From contig NZ_RJWA01000003.1 of the NCBI RefSeq assembly GCF_003762835.1, positions 434,001 through 498,000 on the forward strand: a DNA stretch of 64,000 nucleotides. Reading direction: 5' to 3'. Position 1 is the first letter of the stretch, and each line of letters starts with the position of its first letter. Positions 17,052 to 25,962 of this stretch are shown in pieces. The notes under the pieces were generated by a model. The model did no database searches. It was not told where the DNA came from and saw only the letters and a program-made list of their open reading frames with translations. The stretch is from Micromonospora sp. HM5-17. Lineage in GTDB: Bacteria; Actinomycetota; Actinomycetes; Mycobacteriales; Micromonosporaceae. A program made the translations under genes and the position numbers.

Positions 17052-20000
17052 TCCAGCCGTCGCTCTTCCCCGCCGCCGAGACTCGGCCCCGCCCGACCGT
17101 GGACGCCGGGCCCCGGTTCACCCCGGTCGAGCTGGCCCGGCTACTCGGGCTCCCCGCCCCGACGGTCGAGCAGGCGGAGATCATCGCCGCCCCGGTCGAG
17201 CCCCTGCTGGTGGTCGCCGGGGCCGGCTCCGGCAAGACCGAGACGATGGCCGCGCGGGTGGTCTGGCTGGTCGCCAACGGGTACGTCCAGCCCGGCCAGG
17301 TCCTCGGGCTCACCTTCACCCGCAAAGCCGCCGGGGAACTCGGCACCCGGATCCGTACCCGGCTCGGCCAGCTCGTCCGCCGCCTCGGCCGCGACCACCG
17401 TGACCTCGCCGGTGACCCGCTCGGCGGTGAGCCGACCGTGGCGACCTACCACTCCTACGCGGCCCGGATCGTCACCGAGCACGGCCTGCGGGCCGGGTAC
17501 GAGCCCTCCACCCGGCTGCTCACCGAGGCGTCCCGGTGGCAGCTCGTCGACCTGTTGGTCCGCAACCACGACGGAGACCTGGCCGAGGTGGGGCGGATGC
17601 CGAGCACGATCACCGACGCCGTCCTGGCCCTCGCCGGGGACCTGGCCGAGCACCTGGTGACTCCGGACGAGCTGGCCGCCTGGACCGGCCGGTTCTTCGC
17701 CGAGGTGCAGTCCCGGCCCGGTCGGATGTACGCCGACGTCCGCAAGGCCCTGCACCTGCAACAGCTCCGGCTGCGGCTGCTCCCGCTGATCCGCGCGTAC
17801 GACCAGCGGAAACAGGATCTCGAGGCGATGGACTTCAGTGACCAGCTCGCCCGGGCGGCGCTGGTGGCCCGGGACCATCCCGAGGTCGGCGCGATCGAGC
17901 GAAGCCGCTACCGGGTGGTGCTGCTCGACGAGTACCAGGACACCAGTCACGCCCAGGTGGTGCTGCTCCGGTCCCTCTTCGGCGGTGGCCACCCGGTGAC
18001 CGCGGTCGGCGACCCCTGTCAGTCGATCTACGGCTGGCGGGGCGCCAGTGCCGGGACCCTGGAGCGGTTTCCGACCGAGTTCGGCCACCCGGACGGGCGG
18101 CCGGCGCAGATCCGGACCCTGACCACGAGCTGGCGGAACCGCCCGCAGATCCTGGACGTCGCCAACGGGCTCGCCGCGCCGCTGCGCGCCGCCGGGGCCC
18201 GGGTCGCCGAGCTGGCCGCCGCGTACCGGGTCGACGAGGAGATCCCGGCCCGGACGGCCCGGGGCCGGCCCGGCGGCACCGTGCACTGCGCGCTGCTGGA
18301 GACGTACGTCGACGAGGCGGAGTGGATCGCCGACAGCATCCTCGCCGCCTGGCGGGGCGCGGCGCGGATGCCGGACGCGCTGCCGGAGCAGATTCCGGTG
18401 GCGAAGCGGCCCACGACGGCCGTCCTGGTCCGGCTGCGCAGCCAGATCCCGGCGATCGAGGCGGCGCTGCGGGACCGGGGACTGCCGGTCGAGGTGGTGG
18501 GCCTCGGCGGCCTGCTCGACACCCCCGAGGTCCGGGACGTGGTCTGCACGTTGCGGGTCCTCGCCGACCCGACCGACGGGGCGGCACTGCTTCGGCTGCT
18601 CACCGGAGCGCGGTGGCGGATCGGCCCCCGTGACCTGGTCGCCCTGCACCGCCGGGCCACCGCGATCGCCGCCGCCCGCCGCACGCGGCCGGCCGAGGAG
18701 GACGAGCCGGAGATCGTCACCGACCGGTTGGACGAGGCGAGTCTCGTCGAGGCCCTTGCCGACCTGGGGCCGGCGCGGGCGTACTCGGCCGAGGGGTACG
18801 CCCGGCTGCGCGCGTACGCCCGGGAACTGGACCTGCTTCGGCAGCGCCTGGACCAGCCGTTGCCGGACCTGCTCGCGGACATTGAGCGGACGATGGGGCT
18901 CGACGTGGAGGTGGCGGTCCGGGCCGGCCGGGACGGCCGGGGCGGCGACGCCGGATTGGCCCGGGGCCACCTGGACGCGCTCGGCGACGTGGCGGCCCGG
19001 TTCGCCGGCGAGGCCGGTGGGGCGACGCTCTCCGCCTTCCTGGCCTACCTCGCCGCCGCCGAGGACGAGGAGCGTGGCCTCTCCCCGGGCGAGGTGGAGG
19101 TGGTCGAGGGGGCGGTGCAGGTCCTCACCGCGCACGCGGCCAAGGGCCTGGAGTGGGAGGTGGTCTCGGTCGCCGGGCTCAGCCGCGGCGTCTGGCCCGG
19201 CACCGCGCGCGCCTCCGACCACTATCTCCAGGGTCTGGGGGTGCTGCCGTTCCCGCTGCGTGGCGACGCCGACGGCCTGCCCCGGCTGGCGCTGGAGGAG
19301 GCCGAGGACCAGAAGGGGGTGGCCCGGGCGCTGGCCACCTTCGCCGACGACTGGCGCGCGCACGACGAGCGCGAGGAGCGGCGGCTGGCGTACGTCGCGG
19401 TGACCCGGCCCCGCCGACTGCTGCTCTGCTCGGGCTACTGGTGGGGGGAGGGGACGAAGCGGCCGCGCGGCCCGTCGGCCTTCCTCCGCGAGGTGTACGA
19501 CTGGTGCGTCGGCGCGCCGGACGCCGGCGGTGGCAGCGGGTTCGTGGTCGACGTCTGGGCGCCGGAGCCGGCCGCCGATGCGACGAACCCGACCAGCGAG
19601 GTGGTACGCCGGGCCGAGTGGCCGGCCGATCCACTCGGCGCCCGCCGGCCGGTGCTGGCCGAGGCGGCTGCCCTGGTCCGCCGGCTGATCGCCGAGCAGG
19701 AGTACGCGGAGTCGGTATCGACGCGGCAGGCAGCCGAGGTATCGGAGGAGCGGCCGGCGGCCGAGGTGCGGCGAGCGGATGCGCCGCTGCCGTCGGTGGA
19801 CGCGGCCGAGCCCGGGCCACCCGCGGGCGGGGTCGGTTCGGTGCCGCCGGCGGCCGATCCGGAGACGGCGGCAATCGTGGCCGCCTGGCGCCGCGAGGCC
19901 GATCTGCTGCTCGCCGAACGGGAGGCGCTCGCGTACCGCGCCGGGCCGGTGGAGGTGGTGCTCCCCGAGCACCTCTCCGTCTCCCAACTGGTGGCGCTGC

Positions 20001-20569
20001 GCCGAGACCCGGCGGCGCTGGCTCGTGCCCTGCGTCGGCCGATGCCGGCCCGACCGGAGCCGCACACCCGACGCGGCACGGCGTTCCACGCGTGGCTGGA
20101 ACAGCGGTACGGCGCCAGCCGGCTGCTCGACCTCGACGAGCTGCCGGGGGCGGAGGACGCCGACGCCGCGCCCGACGAGATGCTGGCCGAGTTGCAGGAG
20201 CGCTTCCTGGCCAGCGAGTGGGCCGACCGTGTCCCGGTGGAGGTGGAGGTGCCGTTCGCCACGGTGATCGGCGGGCTGCTGGTCCGGGGCCGGATGGACG
20301 CGGTCTTCGCCACGCCGGACGGCCGGTACGACGTGGTCGACTGGAAGACCGGCCGCCAGCCGACCGGGGCGGAGGCGGAGGCCGCGGCGGTGCAGTTGGC
20401 GGCGTACCGGCTGGCCTGGGCGGAGTTGGCCAAGGTGCCGGTGGAGCGGGTTCGGGCGGCGTTCCACTACGTTCGGGACAACGTCACGGTGCGTCCGGCG
20501 GACCTGCTCGACGCGGACGGACTCGCCGCCCTGGTGACGCAGCTGCCCGAGGCGGACCCACGGGGCTGA
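17048..20569 (+). CDS. adnB: AdnB-like helicase-nuclease subunit
   Basis: 1173 residues from GTG 17048, whose last two bases begin the adnA stop (GTGA overlap), so the two subunits should be made in step. Superfamily 1 motor motifs are intact: Walker A AGAGSGKT (about 57-64), motif II DEYQDTSHAQ (about 295), GDPCQSIYGWRGA, and TAHAAKGLEWEVV. The C-terminal RecB-like nuclease carries DAVFATPDGRYDVVDWKTGR around residue 1085-1105, with the catalytic Asp and Lys present. It should be the main translocating subunit of the AdnAB end-resection machine, working in the cytoplasm on broken DNA ends. No Cys quartet is seen, unlike the AdnA-like partner. Confidence 0.9.
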   Translation: MIQPSLFPAAETRPRPTVDAGPRFTPVELARLLGLPAPTVEQAEIIAAPVEPLLVVAGAGSGKTETMAARVVWLVANGYVQPGQVLGLTFTRKAAGELGTRIRTRLGQLVRRLGRDHRDLAGDPLGGEPTVATYHSYAARIVTEHGLRAGYEPSTRLLTEASRWQLVDLLVRNHDGDLAEVGRMPSTITDAVLALAGDLAEHLVTPDELAAWTGRFFAEVQSRPGRMYADVRKALHLQQLRLRLLPLIRAYDQRKQDLEAMDFSDQLARAALVARDHPEVGAIERSRYRVVLLDEYQDTSHAQVVLLRSLFGGGHPVTAVGDPCQSIYGWRGASAGTLERFPTEFGHPDGRPAQIRTLTTSWRNRPQILDVANGLAAPLRAAGARVAELAAAYRVDEEIPARTARGRPGGTVHCALLETYVDEAEWIADSILAAWRGAARMPDALPEQIPVAKRPTTAVLVRLRSQIPAIEAALRDRGLPVEVVGLGGLLDTPEVRDVVCTLRVLADPTDGAALLRLLTGARWRIGPRDLVALHRRATAIAAARRTRPAEEDEPEIVTDRLDEASLVEALADLGPARAYSAEGYARLRAYARELDLLRQRLDQPLPDLLADIERTMGLDVEVAVRAGRDGRGGDAGLARGHLDALGDVAARFAGEAGGATLSAFLAYLAAAEDEERGLSPGEVEVVEGAVQVLTAHAAKGLEWEVVSVAGLSRGVWPGTARASDHYLQGLGVLPFPLRGDADGLPRLALEEAEDQKGVARALATFADDWRAHDEREERRLAYVAVTRPRRLLLCSGYWWGEGTKRPRGPSAFLREVYDWCVGAPDAGGGSGFVVDVWAPEPAADATNPTSEVVRRAEWPADPLGARRPVLAEAAALVRRLIAEQEYAESVSTRQAAEVSEERPAAEVRRADAPLPSVDAAEPGPPAGGVGSVPPAADPETAAIVAAWRREADLLLAEREALAYRAGPVEVVLPEHLSVSQLVALRRDPAALARALRRPMPARPEPHTRRGTAFHAWLEQRYGASRLLDLDELPGAEDADAAPDEMLAELQERFLASEWADRVPVEVEVPFATVIGGLLVRGRMDAVFATPDGRYDVVDWKTGRQPTGAEAEAAAVQLAAYRLAWAELAKVPVERVRAAFHYVRDNVTVRPADLLDADGLAALVTQLPEADPRG

Positions 20570-20796
20570 GCCGCCGGATCGGGCCGGGCCGACCCGGCGG
20601 ATCGCCCGGTCACCCGGGACAACTGACCCGACGGCGTACCGGAAATTCCCGGTTCGCTCCCCGAACGGCCAGTCCAGTTATGTCCGTGAATACACCTGAT
20701 CGCGCCCGATGGGCGACTGTGGACCGCCCGTTGACCCGGCATTCTGTCCTGGGAATCCAGTGGCCAATGGGGACGGTCGCGGTGGGGGAGGTTGCG

Positions 20797-20997
20797 ATGA
20801 CCGCGGGTGCCGGTGCCGGCTCGGTGCGGGAGATTCTGGTCGTGCTCGCACTCGCCGTCGCCGGTCTGCTCCTGGCCATGGCCGCGGCCTTCACACCGTG
20901 GTACGGCACGGCCGCCGGCTCGACCGAGCTGGAGGTGGTGGAGATGTACGCCCCGCCCCCGGCGATCGGCGGCGTCGCGGCCGCCAGCGACGGCTGA
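20797..20997 (+). CDS. Small single-span membrane protein
   Basis: 66 residues from ATG 20797, supported by a strong GGGGGAGG ribosome site 5-6 nt upstream. One hydrophobic helix (about 10-31, REILVVLALAVAGLLLAM) is followed by FTPWYGTAAGS and an acidic, Pro-rich tail. I do not recognise a named family. It stands between adnB and a membrane-anchored protein gene in the same direction. An earlier in-frame ATG at 20767 lacks a ribosome site. Confidence 0.6.
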   Translation: MTAGAGAGSVREILVVLALAVAGLLLAMAAAFTPWYGTAAGSTELEVVEMYAPPPAIGGVAAASDG

Positions 20998-21106
20998 CAG
21001 CCGGAGCCGGCGGTGAGGCCGTCGTCGTCGGCGGTCGCCTCGGCCTCCGTTCGGCCGCTCCGACGCTGCACACCGGTGGCCCGCCGGCGTGGTGTTCACT
21101 AGAGGA

Positions 21107-22054
21107 ATGCCGGTGAATCCCACCCCTTCGTCGAGCGGTTCCCAGGCCTCGCCCGGTGCCAGCTGGGCGGCGGGGCCGGTGACCCGACTCGGTACGCCGA
21201 CACTGCCGCCGATCCCGCCGGCCGGACCCCCGACGGTGCCGCCGTCCGGATCCGGGGGCGGCGGGGACCGCCGCCGGCTCTGGTGGTTTGGCGGCGCCGC
21301 CGGCGCCGTACTGGTGATCGGTCTGGTGGTGGTGCTCGCCCTGACCCTGACCGGCAGGCAGGGTGCCAGCCCGTTCGAGGGGAAGCCCAGGGCGGCCGAG
21401 GACGTCCGGCCTCCGCTGGCCCGGAGATGCCCGCCGCTGGCCGGCTCGGCGACACCGACCTCGCCGGCCCGGCCGGCCGACCCGGCGCCCGAGCCCCGGG
21501 TCCCGCCGGGTGCCCCGGGCCAGCCGCTGGCCGGAGAGCGCACCGTCGACCGGGAAGCCGGGATCTCGTACCCGGCGTACGGGGCACCGTGGCGGCCGTG
21601 GCGGGCGGTCTGGAACGCGGGCAGCCTCCAGGTGCCGTACAAGGTCGGGCAGCACTTCGTCACCGAGGAGGCGTACGACGGGTTCAGCGACTACCACGCC
21701 TCGATCCTGTCGGCGGCCGTGCCGGCGGCGGAGAACGACGCCCTCACCTTCGACCTCGAGTGCGTCGGCCGGCAGGTGGCGCACGACGCCCGCACCGAGT
21801 ACTACCCGCAGCCGAACCGGATGGAGCCGATCCGGGACGAACGGACCACCCTCGACGGCCGGCCGGCCTGGGTGACGGTGTTCCGGCTGCACTTCCGCAG
21901 CGAGGGGCTCCGGGCGACGGACGAGCTGGTGGCGATCGCCTGTATCGACGTCGGAAAGCCCAGCGCCGCCGTCCTCTACGTCTCCGTTCCCGGTACCCAC
22001 CGCCAGTTCGACTGGGTGGTCGACCACGCCCTCGCCTCGGTGCAGGTCCTCTGA
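21107..22054 (+). CDS. Membrane-anchored protein with Pro-rich cytoplasmic tail
   Basis: About 315 residues. The N-terminal 50 residues are Pro/Ser/Gly-rich, then RRR precedes one transmembrane helix (about 62-82), and the rest is an exported globular domain of about 190 residues that begins near SYPAYGAPW. It resembles septum- or cell-surface-associated actinobacterial proteins of unknown function. Start choice is open: GAGG is only 2 nt before ATG 21107 but 7 nt before GTG 21113; GTG 21089 is also in frame. A leaderless M16 gene follows. Confidence 0.7.
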   Translation: MPVNPTPSSSGSQASPGASWAAGPVTRLGTPTLPPIPPAGPPTVPPSGSGGGGDRRRLWWFGGAAGAVLVIGLVVVLALTLTGRQGASPFEGKPRAAEDVRPPLARRCPPLAGSATPTSPARPADPAPEPRVPPGAPGQPLAGERTVDREAGISYPAYGAPWRPWRAVWNAGSLQVPYKVGQHFVTEEAYDGFSDYHASILSAAVPAAENDALTFDLECVGRQVAHDARTEYYPQPNRMEPIRDERTTLDGRPAWVTVFRLHFRSEGLRATDELVAIACIDVGKPSAAVLYVSVPGTHRQFDWVVDHALASVQVL

Positions 22055-22128
22055 CCACGCGTCGCCTCCGCCGGGCGGGGCCGGCCGAGCGTGGCGGGGA
22101 GCCCGCCCGAAGCGGGCGTCGGACGCGC

Positions 22129-22134
22129 TAGGGT
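22129..22134 (+). promoter_or_regulatory. -10 element TAGGGT, leaderless type
   Basis: TAGGGT ends 6 nt before GTG 22141 and should start transcription of the protease-nudC operon. Confidence 0.5.
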
Positions 22135-22140
22135 CGTCTC

Positions 22141-23454
22141 GTGGCGGCGGGAAGATCGAGAATCCCAGGAGCGAAGCATCCGGTCGAGCGGTTCACCCTG
22201 GACAACGGCCTGCGGGTGGTGCTGACCCCGGACCGCAGCGCCCCGGTCATCGGGGTCGCGGTCGTCTACGACGTCGGCATTCGCTCCGAGCCGGAGGGGC
22301 GGACGGGCTTCGCCCACCTCTTCGAGCACCTGATGTTCCAGGGGTCGGAGAGCCTGGAGAAGCTCGCGCACTTCCGGCACGTCCAGGGCGCCGGCGGCAC
22401 CTTCAACGGGTCGACCCACCTGGACTACACCGACTACTGGGAGACGCTGCCGAGCAACGCGCTGGAGCGGGCGCTCTTCCTGGAGGCGGACCGGATGCGC
22501 GGTCCCCGGCTGACCGAGGAGAACCTGCGCAACCAGGTCGACGTGGTCAAGGAGGAGATCCGGGTCAACGTGCTGAACCGGCCGTACGGCGGGTTCCCCT
22601 GGCTGCGGTTGCCGCCGGTGCTCTTCGACACCTTCCCGAACGCCCACGACGGCTACGGCTCGTTCGAGGACCTGGAGAGCGCCACCATCGCCGACGCGAC
22701 CGACTTCTTCGACCGCTACTACGCCTGCGGCAACGCGGTGCTGGCGGTCGGTGGGGACCTGGACGTGGCGGAGACGATCGCGCTGATCGAGCGGCACTTC
22801 GGGGATGTGCCGGCCCGGCCGGCCCCGGCCCGGCCCAGCTTCGCCGAGCCCGACCTGACCGGTGAGCGCCGCGAGTCGTACGTCGACGCGCTGGCTCCCC
22901 TGCCGGCGGTGGCCGCGGCCTGGCGGGTGCCGGACCCGATCGAGGACTTTGCCGGCTATCTGCCGTACGTGGTCCTCGCCGAGGTGCTGACCGACGGCGA
23001 CGCCTCCCGGCTGGTCGAGCGGCTGGTGCTGCGGGACCGGGCGGTGACCAGCGTCGGCGGCTACCTCGGTCTGATGGGCAGTCCGTTCGACGTCCGGGAC
23101 CCGACCGCCCTGGTGCTGCAGGCGCACCTGCCCCCGGGCGGCGACGTGGACAAGGTGCTCCGCACCGTCGACGAGGAGATCGACCGGCTGGCCACCGACG
23201 GGGTCGCCGCCGAGGAGCTGGCCCGGACGCAGGCCCGGATGGCCACCCACCTGCTCCGGGAGACCGACGCGGTGCTCGGCCGGACGTTGCAGATGGCGGT
23301 CCTGGAACAGCAGCGCGCCGACCCGGGACTCCTCGGCGAACTGCCCCGACTGGTCGGCGAGGTCACCGCCGAGCAGGTGCGCGCGGCGGCGGCTACGCTG
23401 CGTCCGCAGCGTCGGGCCGCCGTCGAGGTCGTCCCCGGTGGAGGTGCCCGGTGA
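22141..23454 (+). CDS. M16-family zinc metalloprotease, catalytic member
   Basis: 437 residues from GTG 22141. The inverted zinc motif HxxEH is present as HLFEHLMFQG about residue 60, and the downstream acidic zinc ligand is expected in the helix ending LRNQVDVVKEEIRVN. The two-domain M16 layout fits members that degrade peptides or mature secreted peptides as heterodimers. It overlaps the next gene by 4 nt. That gene encodes a second M16 protein without the zinc motif, which is the usual alpha/beta pairing. No signal peptide is visible, so cytoplasmic action is expected. Confidence 0.9.
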   Translation: MAAGRSRIPGAKHPVERFTLDNGLRVVLTPDRSAPVIGVAVVYDVGIRSEPEGRTGFAHLFEHLMFQGSESLEKLAHFRHVQGAGGTFNGSTHLDYTDYWETLPSNALERALFLEADRMRGPRLTEENLRNQVDVVKEEIRVNVLNRPYGGFPWLRLPPVLFDTFPNAHDGYGSFEDLESATIADATDFFDRYYACGNAVLAVGGDLDVAETIALIERHFGDVPARPAPARPSFAEPDLTGERRESYVDALAPLPAVAAAWRVPDPIEDFAGYLPYVVLAEVLTDGDASRLVERLVLRDRAVTSVGGYLGLMGSPFDVRDPTALVLQAHLPPGGDVDKVLRTVDEEIDRLATDGVAAEELARTQARMATHLLRETDAVLGRTLQMAVLEQQRADPGLLGELPRLVGEVTAEQVRAAAATLRPQRRAAVEVVPGGGAR

Positions 23455-24776
23455 GCGTCCGTACCCTGCCCCCGCTCGGACCGAACCGCGCGCTGCGGCT
23501 GCCCCCCGTGGCCGAGCGGACCCTGGACAACGGGCTGACGGTGATCGCGATTCGCCGGCCCTCCGTTCCCCTGGTGGAGCTGCGGCTCTGGCTGCCCTTC
23601 GGCCGGGCGCACCTGGCTCGGGGGCTGATGCTCTCCCAGACGCTGCTCTCCGGGACCGCCGAGATGACCTCGGTGCAGCTCGCCGCCGAGTTGCAGAAGG
23701 TCGGCGGCGGCCTCTCCGCCGGGCTCGACGCCGACCGGCTGCTGGTTTCCGGTACGGGCCTGGTCACCGGGCTGGACCGGATCCTGGAGCTGCTCGCCGA
23801 GGTGCTGACCGGGGCCACCTACCCCAGGGACGAGGTCGCCACCGAGCGGGCCCGGCTGATCGACGGGATTCGGATGGCGCAGAGCCAGCCGACCCACCTG
23901 GTCCGGAAGGCGCTGCTGAAACGGATGTACGGCCGGCATCCGTACGCCGTGCAGACGCCGGAGCCGGAGCAGGTCGAGGCGGTTCGGCCGGCGGCGCTGC
24001 GCGCCCTGCACGCCGACCGGGTACGTCCCACCGGGGCGATCCTGCTGCTCGTCGGTGACGTGCAGCCGGACCGGGCGTTGGACGCCGCGGAGCGGGCGCT
24101 GAGCGGCTGGACCGGGGATGGCACGCCGGGCGCGTTGCCGCCGACGCCGCCGCTGGAGCCGGGACCGTTGCTCCTGGTCGACCGGCCTGGTTCGGTGCAG
24201 TCCTCGCTGCGGCTGGCGTTGCCGGCGGTGCCGCGTACCCACCCGGACCACGCCGCGCTGCAACTGGCGAACCTCGTCTTCGGCGGCTACTTCTCGTCGC
24301 GCTGGGTGGAGAACATTCGGGAGGACAAGGGGTACACGTACGGGCCGCACTCGGCGATCGAGCACTCCGTCGCCGGGTCGGCGCTGATCGTCTCCGCCGA
24401 GGTCGCGACCGAGGTGACCGGTCCGGCGATGCTGGAGACGCTCTACGAGCTGGGCCGGCTCGCCTCGCTGCCGCCCAAGGAGGACGAGCTGGAGCAGGCC
24501 CGGCAGTACGCCCTCGGGACGTTGCAGCTCGGGGTCTCGACCCAGTCCGGGCTCGCCGCGGTGGCCATCGCGTACGCCGGTGTCGGGCTGCGGCTGGAGT
24601 TCCTGGCCGAACACGCGGCCCGGCTGGCGAAGGTGACCCGGGATGAGGTGGCGGCCGCCGCGGCGACGTACCTGGCGCCGGCGCGGGCGGTCAGCGTGGT
24701 GCTGGGGGATGCGGGTCGGGTCGAGGCGCCACTGGCGGTGCTGGGGCCGGTGCGGACGGAGGCCGCCGGATCGTGA
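23451..24776 (+). CDS. M16-family protein lacking the zinc motif (partner subunit)
   Basis: 441 residues from GTG 23451, overlapping the catalytic M16 gene by 4 nt (GTGA). The fold is M16-like throughout, for example LDNGLTVIAIRRPSVPLVEL and the C-terminal FGGYFSSRWVENIREDKGYTYG region (positions about 280-300). Where the protease has HxxEH, this protein has GRAHLARGLMLSQ, so it cannot bind catalytic zinc in the standard way. The R/Y substrate-binding pair seen in partner subunits (RxxKGYTY) is present. It should complete a chamber-forming heterodimer with the upstream protease. Confidence 0.87.
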   Translation: MSVRTLPPLGPNRALRLPPVAERTLDNGLTVIAIRRPSVPLVELRLWLPFGRAHLARGLMLSQTLLSGTAEMTSVQLAAELQKVGGGLSAGLDADRLLVSGTGLVTGLDRILELLAEVLTGATYPRDEVATERARLIDGIRMAQSQPTHLVRKALLKRMYGRHPYAVQTPEPEQVEAVRPAALRALHADRVRPTGAILLLVGDVQPDRALDAAERALSGWTGDGTPGALPPTPPLEPGPLLLVDRPGSVQSSLRLALPAVPRTHPDHAALQLANLVFGGYFSSRWVENIREDKGYTYGPHSAIEHSVAGSALIVSAEVATEVTGPAMLETLYELGRLASLPPKEDELEQARQYALGTLQLGVSTQSGLAAVAIAYAGVGLRLEFLAEHAARLAKVTRDEVAAAAATYLAPARAVSVVLGDAGRVEAPLAVLGPVRTEAAGS

Positions 24777-25744
24777 CGTCTCCCGCCGCGCCCAGGCCGG
24801 AGGGGGTGGTCCATCCGCCGCTCGCCCGCTCCACCCTCGACCGGGCGGCGCACCGGCGGACCGACGAGCGGTGGCTGGCCGAGGCCTGGCAGCGGGCCCG
24901 GGTGCTGGTGGTCGACGTGACGGCCGGGGGCCGGACGCTGGTGGGAACGTCGACCGACAAGCCGGAGCTGGTGCTCTTCGGCCCGGCGGACGTGCCGGGG
25001 GGCGAGCCGGGCGACCGGCTCTTTCTCGGGGTCGAGCCGGACGGCGTACCGGTCTTCGCGGTCGACGCGCCGCTGCCGGTGGTCGAGGGCACCCGGCCGG
25101 CGACCCTGCGCGAGGTCGGGCACCTGCTCAGTGATCGGGACACCGGCCTGTTCACCACCGCGGTCGCGCTGGCCAACTGGCACGCCCGGCACCCGTACTC
25201 GTCGCTCACCGGACTGCCCACCACGGCCGGTGACGCTGGCTGGACCCGGCGGGACGCGACCGGCCACCAGATCTGGCCGCGGACCGACCCGGCGATGATC
25301 GTGCTCGTGCACGACGGTGTGGCGGGGCCGGAGGGCCGCTGCCTGCTCGGCAACAACGCGGCATGGCGGCCGGCCGAGGGGGTGCGCCGGTTCTCCTGCC
25401 TCGCCGGGTACGTCGAGCCGGGCGAGTCGGCCGAGGACGCGGTGCTCCGGGAGGTGGCCGAGGAGGTCGGCCTCGTGCCGCACCACGTCGGGTACGTCGC
25501 GAGCCAGGCCTGGCCGTTCCCGAGCTCGCTGATGCTCGGCTTCTTCGCCCTTGCCGATCCGGAGCAGCCGTTGCGGCTGGACCCGGCCGAGATCGCCCAC
25601 GCCGCCTGGTTCACCCGGCGGGACATCGCCAGGGTCCTGGCCGGGCAGCGGGTCGAGCTGGGTGACGGGCTGCGGCTGGGTCTGCCCCCGCCGTCGTCGA
25701 TCGCCCTGTTCCTGATCCAGCGGTGGCTGACTCTGCCCCAGTGA
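24773..25744 (+). CDS. nudC: NAD(+)/NADH pyrophosphatase (RNA deNADding Nudix enzyme)
   Basis: 323 residues from GTG 24773, again a 4-nt GTGA overlap, so three genes are translationally chained. The Nudix box GYVEPGESAEDAVLREVAEE (about 212-231) and the NADH-specific SQAWPFPSS (about 243) identify NudC. The zinc-ribbon Cys quartet of E. coli NudC is absent; the equivalent stretch reads NWHARHPYSSLTGLPTT. The enzyme hydrolyses NAD(H) to NMN(H) and AMP and can remove NAD caps from RNA. In mycobacteria nudC lies near mrx1-uvrD2 as it does here (from memory). Confidence 0.9.
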   Translation: MTSPAAPRPEGVVHPPLARSTLDRAAHRRTDERWLAEAWQRARVLVVDVTAGGRTLVGTSTDKPELVLFGPADVPGGEPGDRLFLGVEPDGVPVFAVDAPLPVVEGTRPATLREVGHLLSDRDTGLFTTAVALANWHARHPYSSLTGLPTTAGDAGWTRRDATGHQIWPRTDPAMIVLVHDGVAGPEGRCLLGNNAAWRPAEGVRRFSCLAGYVEPGESAEDAVLREVAEEVGLVPHHVGYVASQAWPFPSSLMLGFFALADPEQPLRLDPAEIAHAAWFTRRDIARVLAGQRVELGDGLRLGLPPPSSIALFLIQRWLTLPQ

Positions 25745-25849
25745 CGTCGTCTTCTGCCCCGGTGACCCTGCCGGCGTCCGGCGTCGGCCGACCCCGGGCG
25801 TCCGGTGTGGGCTGACCAGGGGCGGGATGACCGGTGCGGCGATGAGCAC

Positions 25850-25900
25850 GATCTTGGCCCGCGACCGCCGTTGCCGCGACGATCACAGGCCAAGATCTTG
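25850..25900. repeat. Inverted repeat containing the palindrome CAAGATCTTG
   Basis: GATCTTGGCC at 25850-25859 is the exact reverse complement of GGCCAAGATC at 25888-25897, and 25891-25900 is the palindrome CAAGATCTTG. It lies in the 218-bp gap between nudC and an oppositely oriented gene. It may be a dispersed intergenic repeat, a long-loop terminator, or a protein site. Confidence 0.4.
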
Positions 25901-25962
25901 GACCGTCGTGGCCGGGTGTGGCAGGTGCGTGGCGGGGGAGCCGCCCGACCGACGACGGTTGT

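Noticed and set aside
17141-20467. 1108-codon minus-strand open frame
   Set aside because: Antisense of adnB, low-complexity Arg/Gly/Pro translation, no start context.
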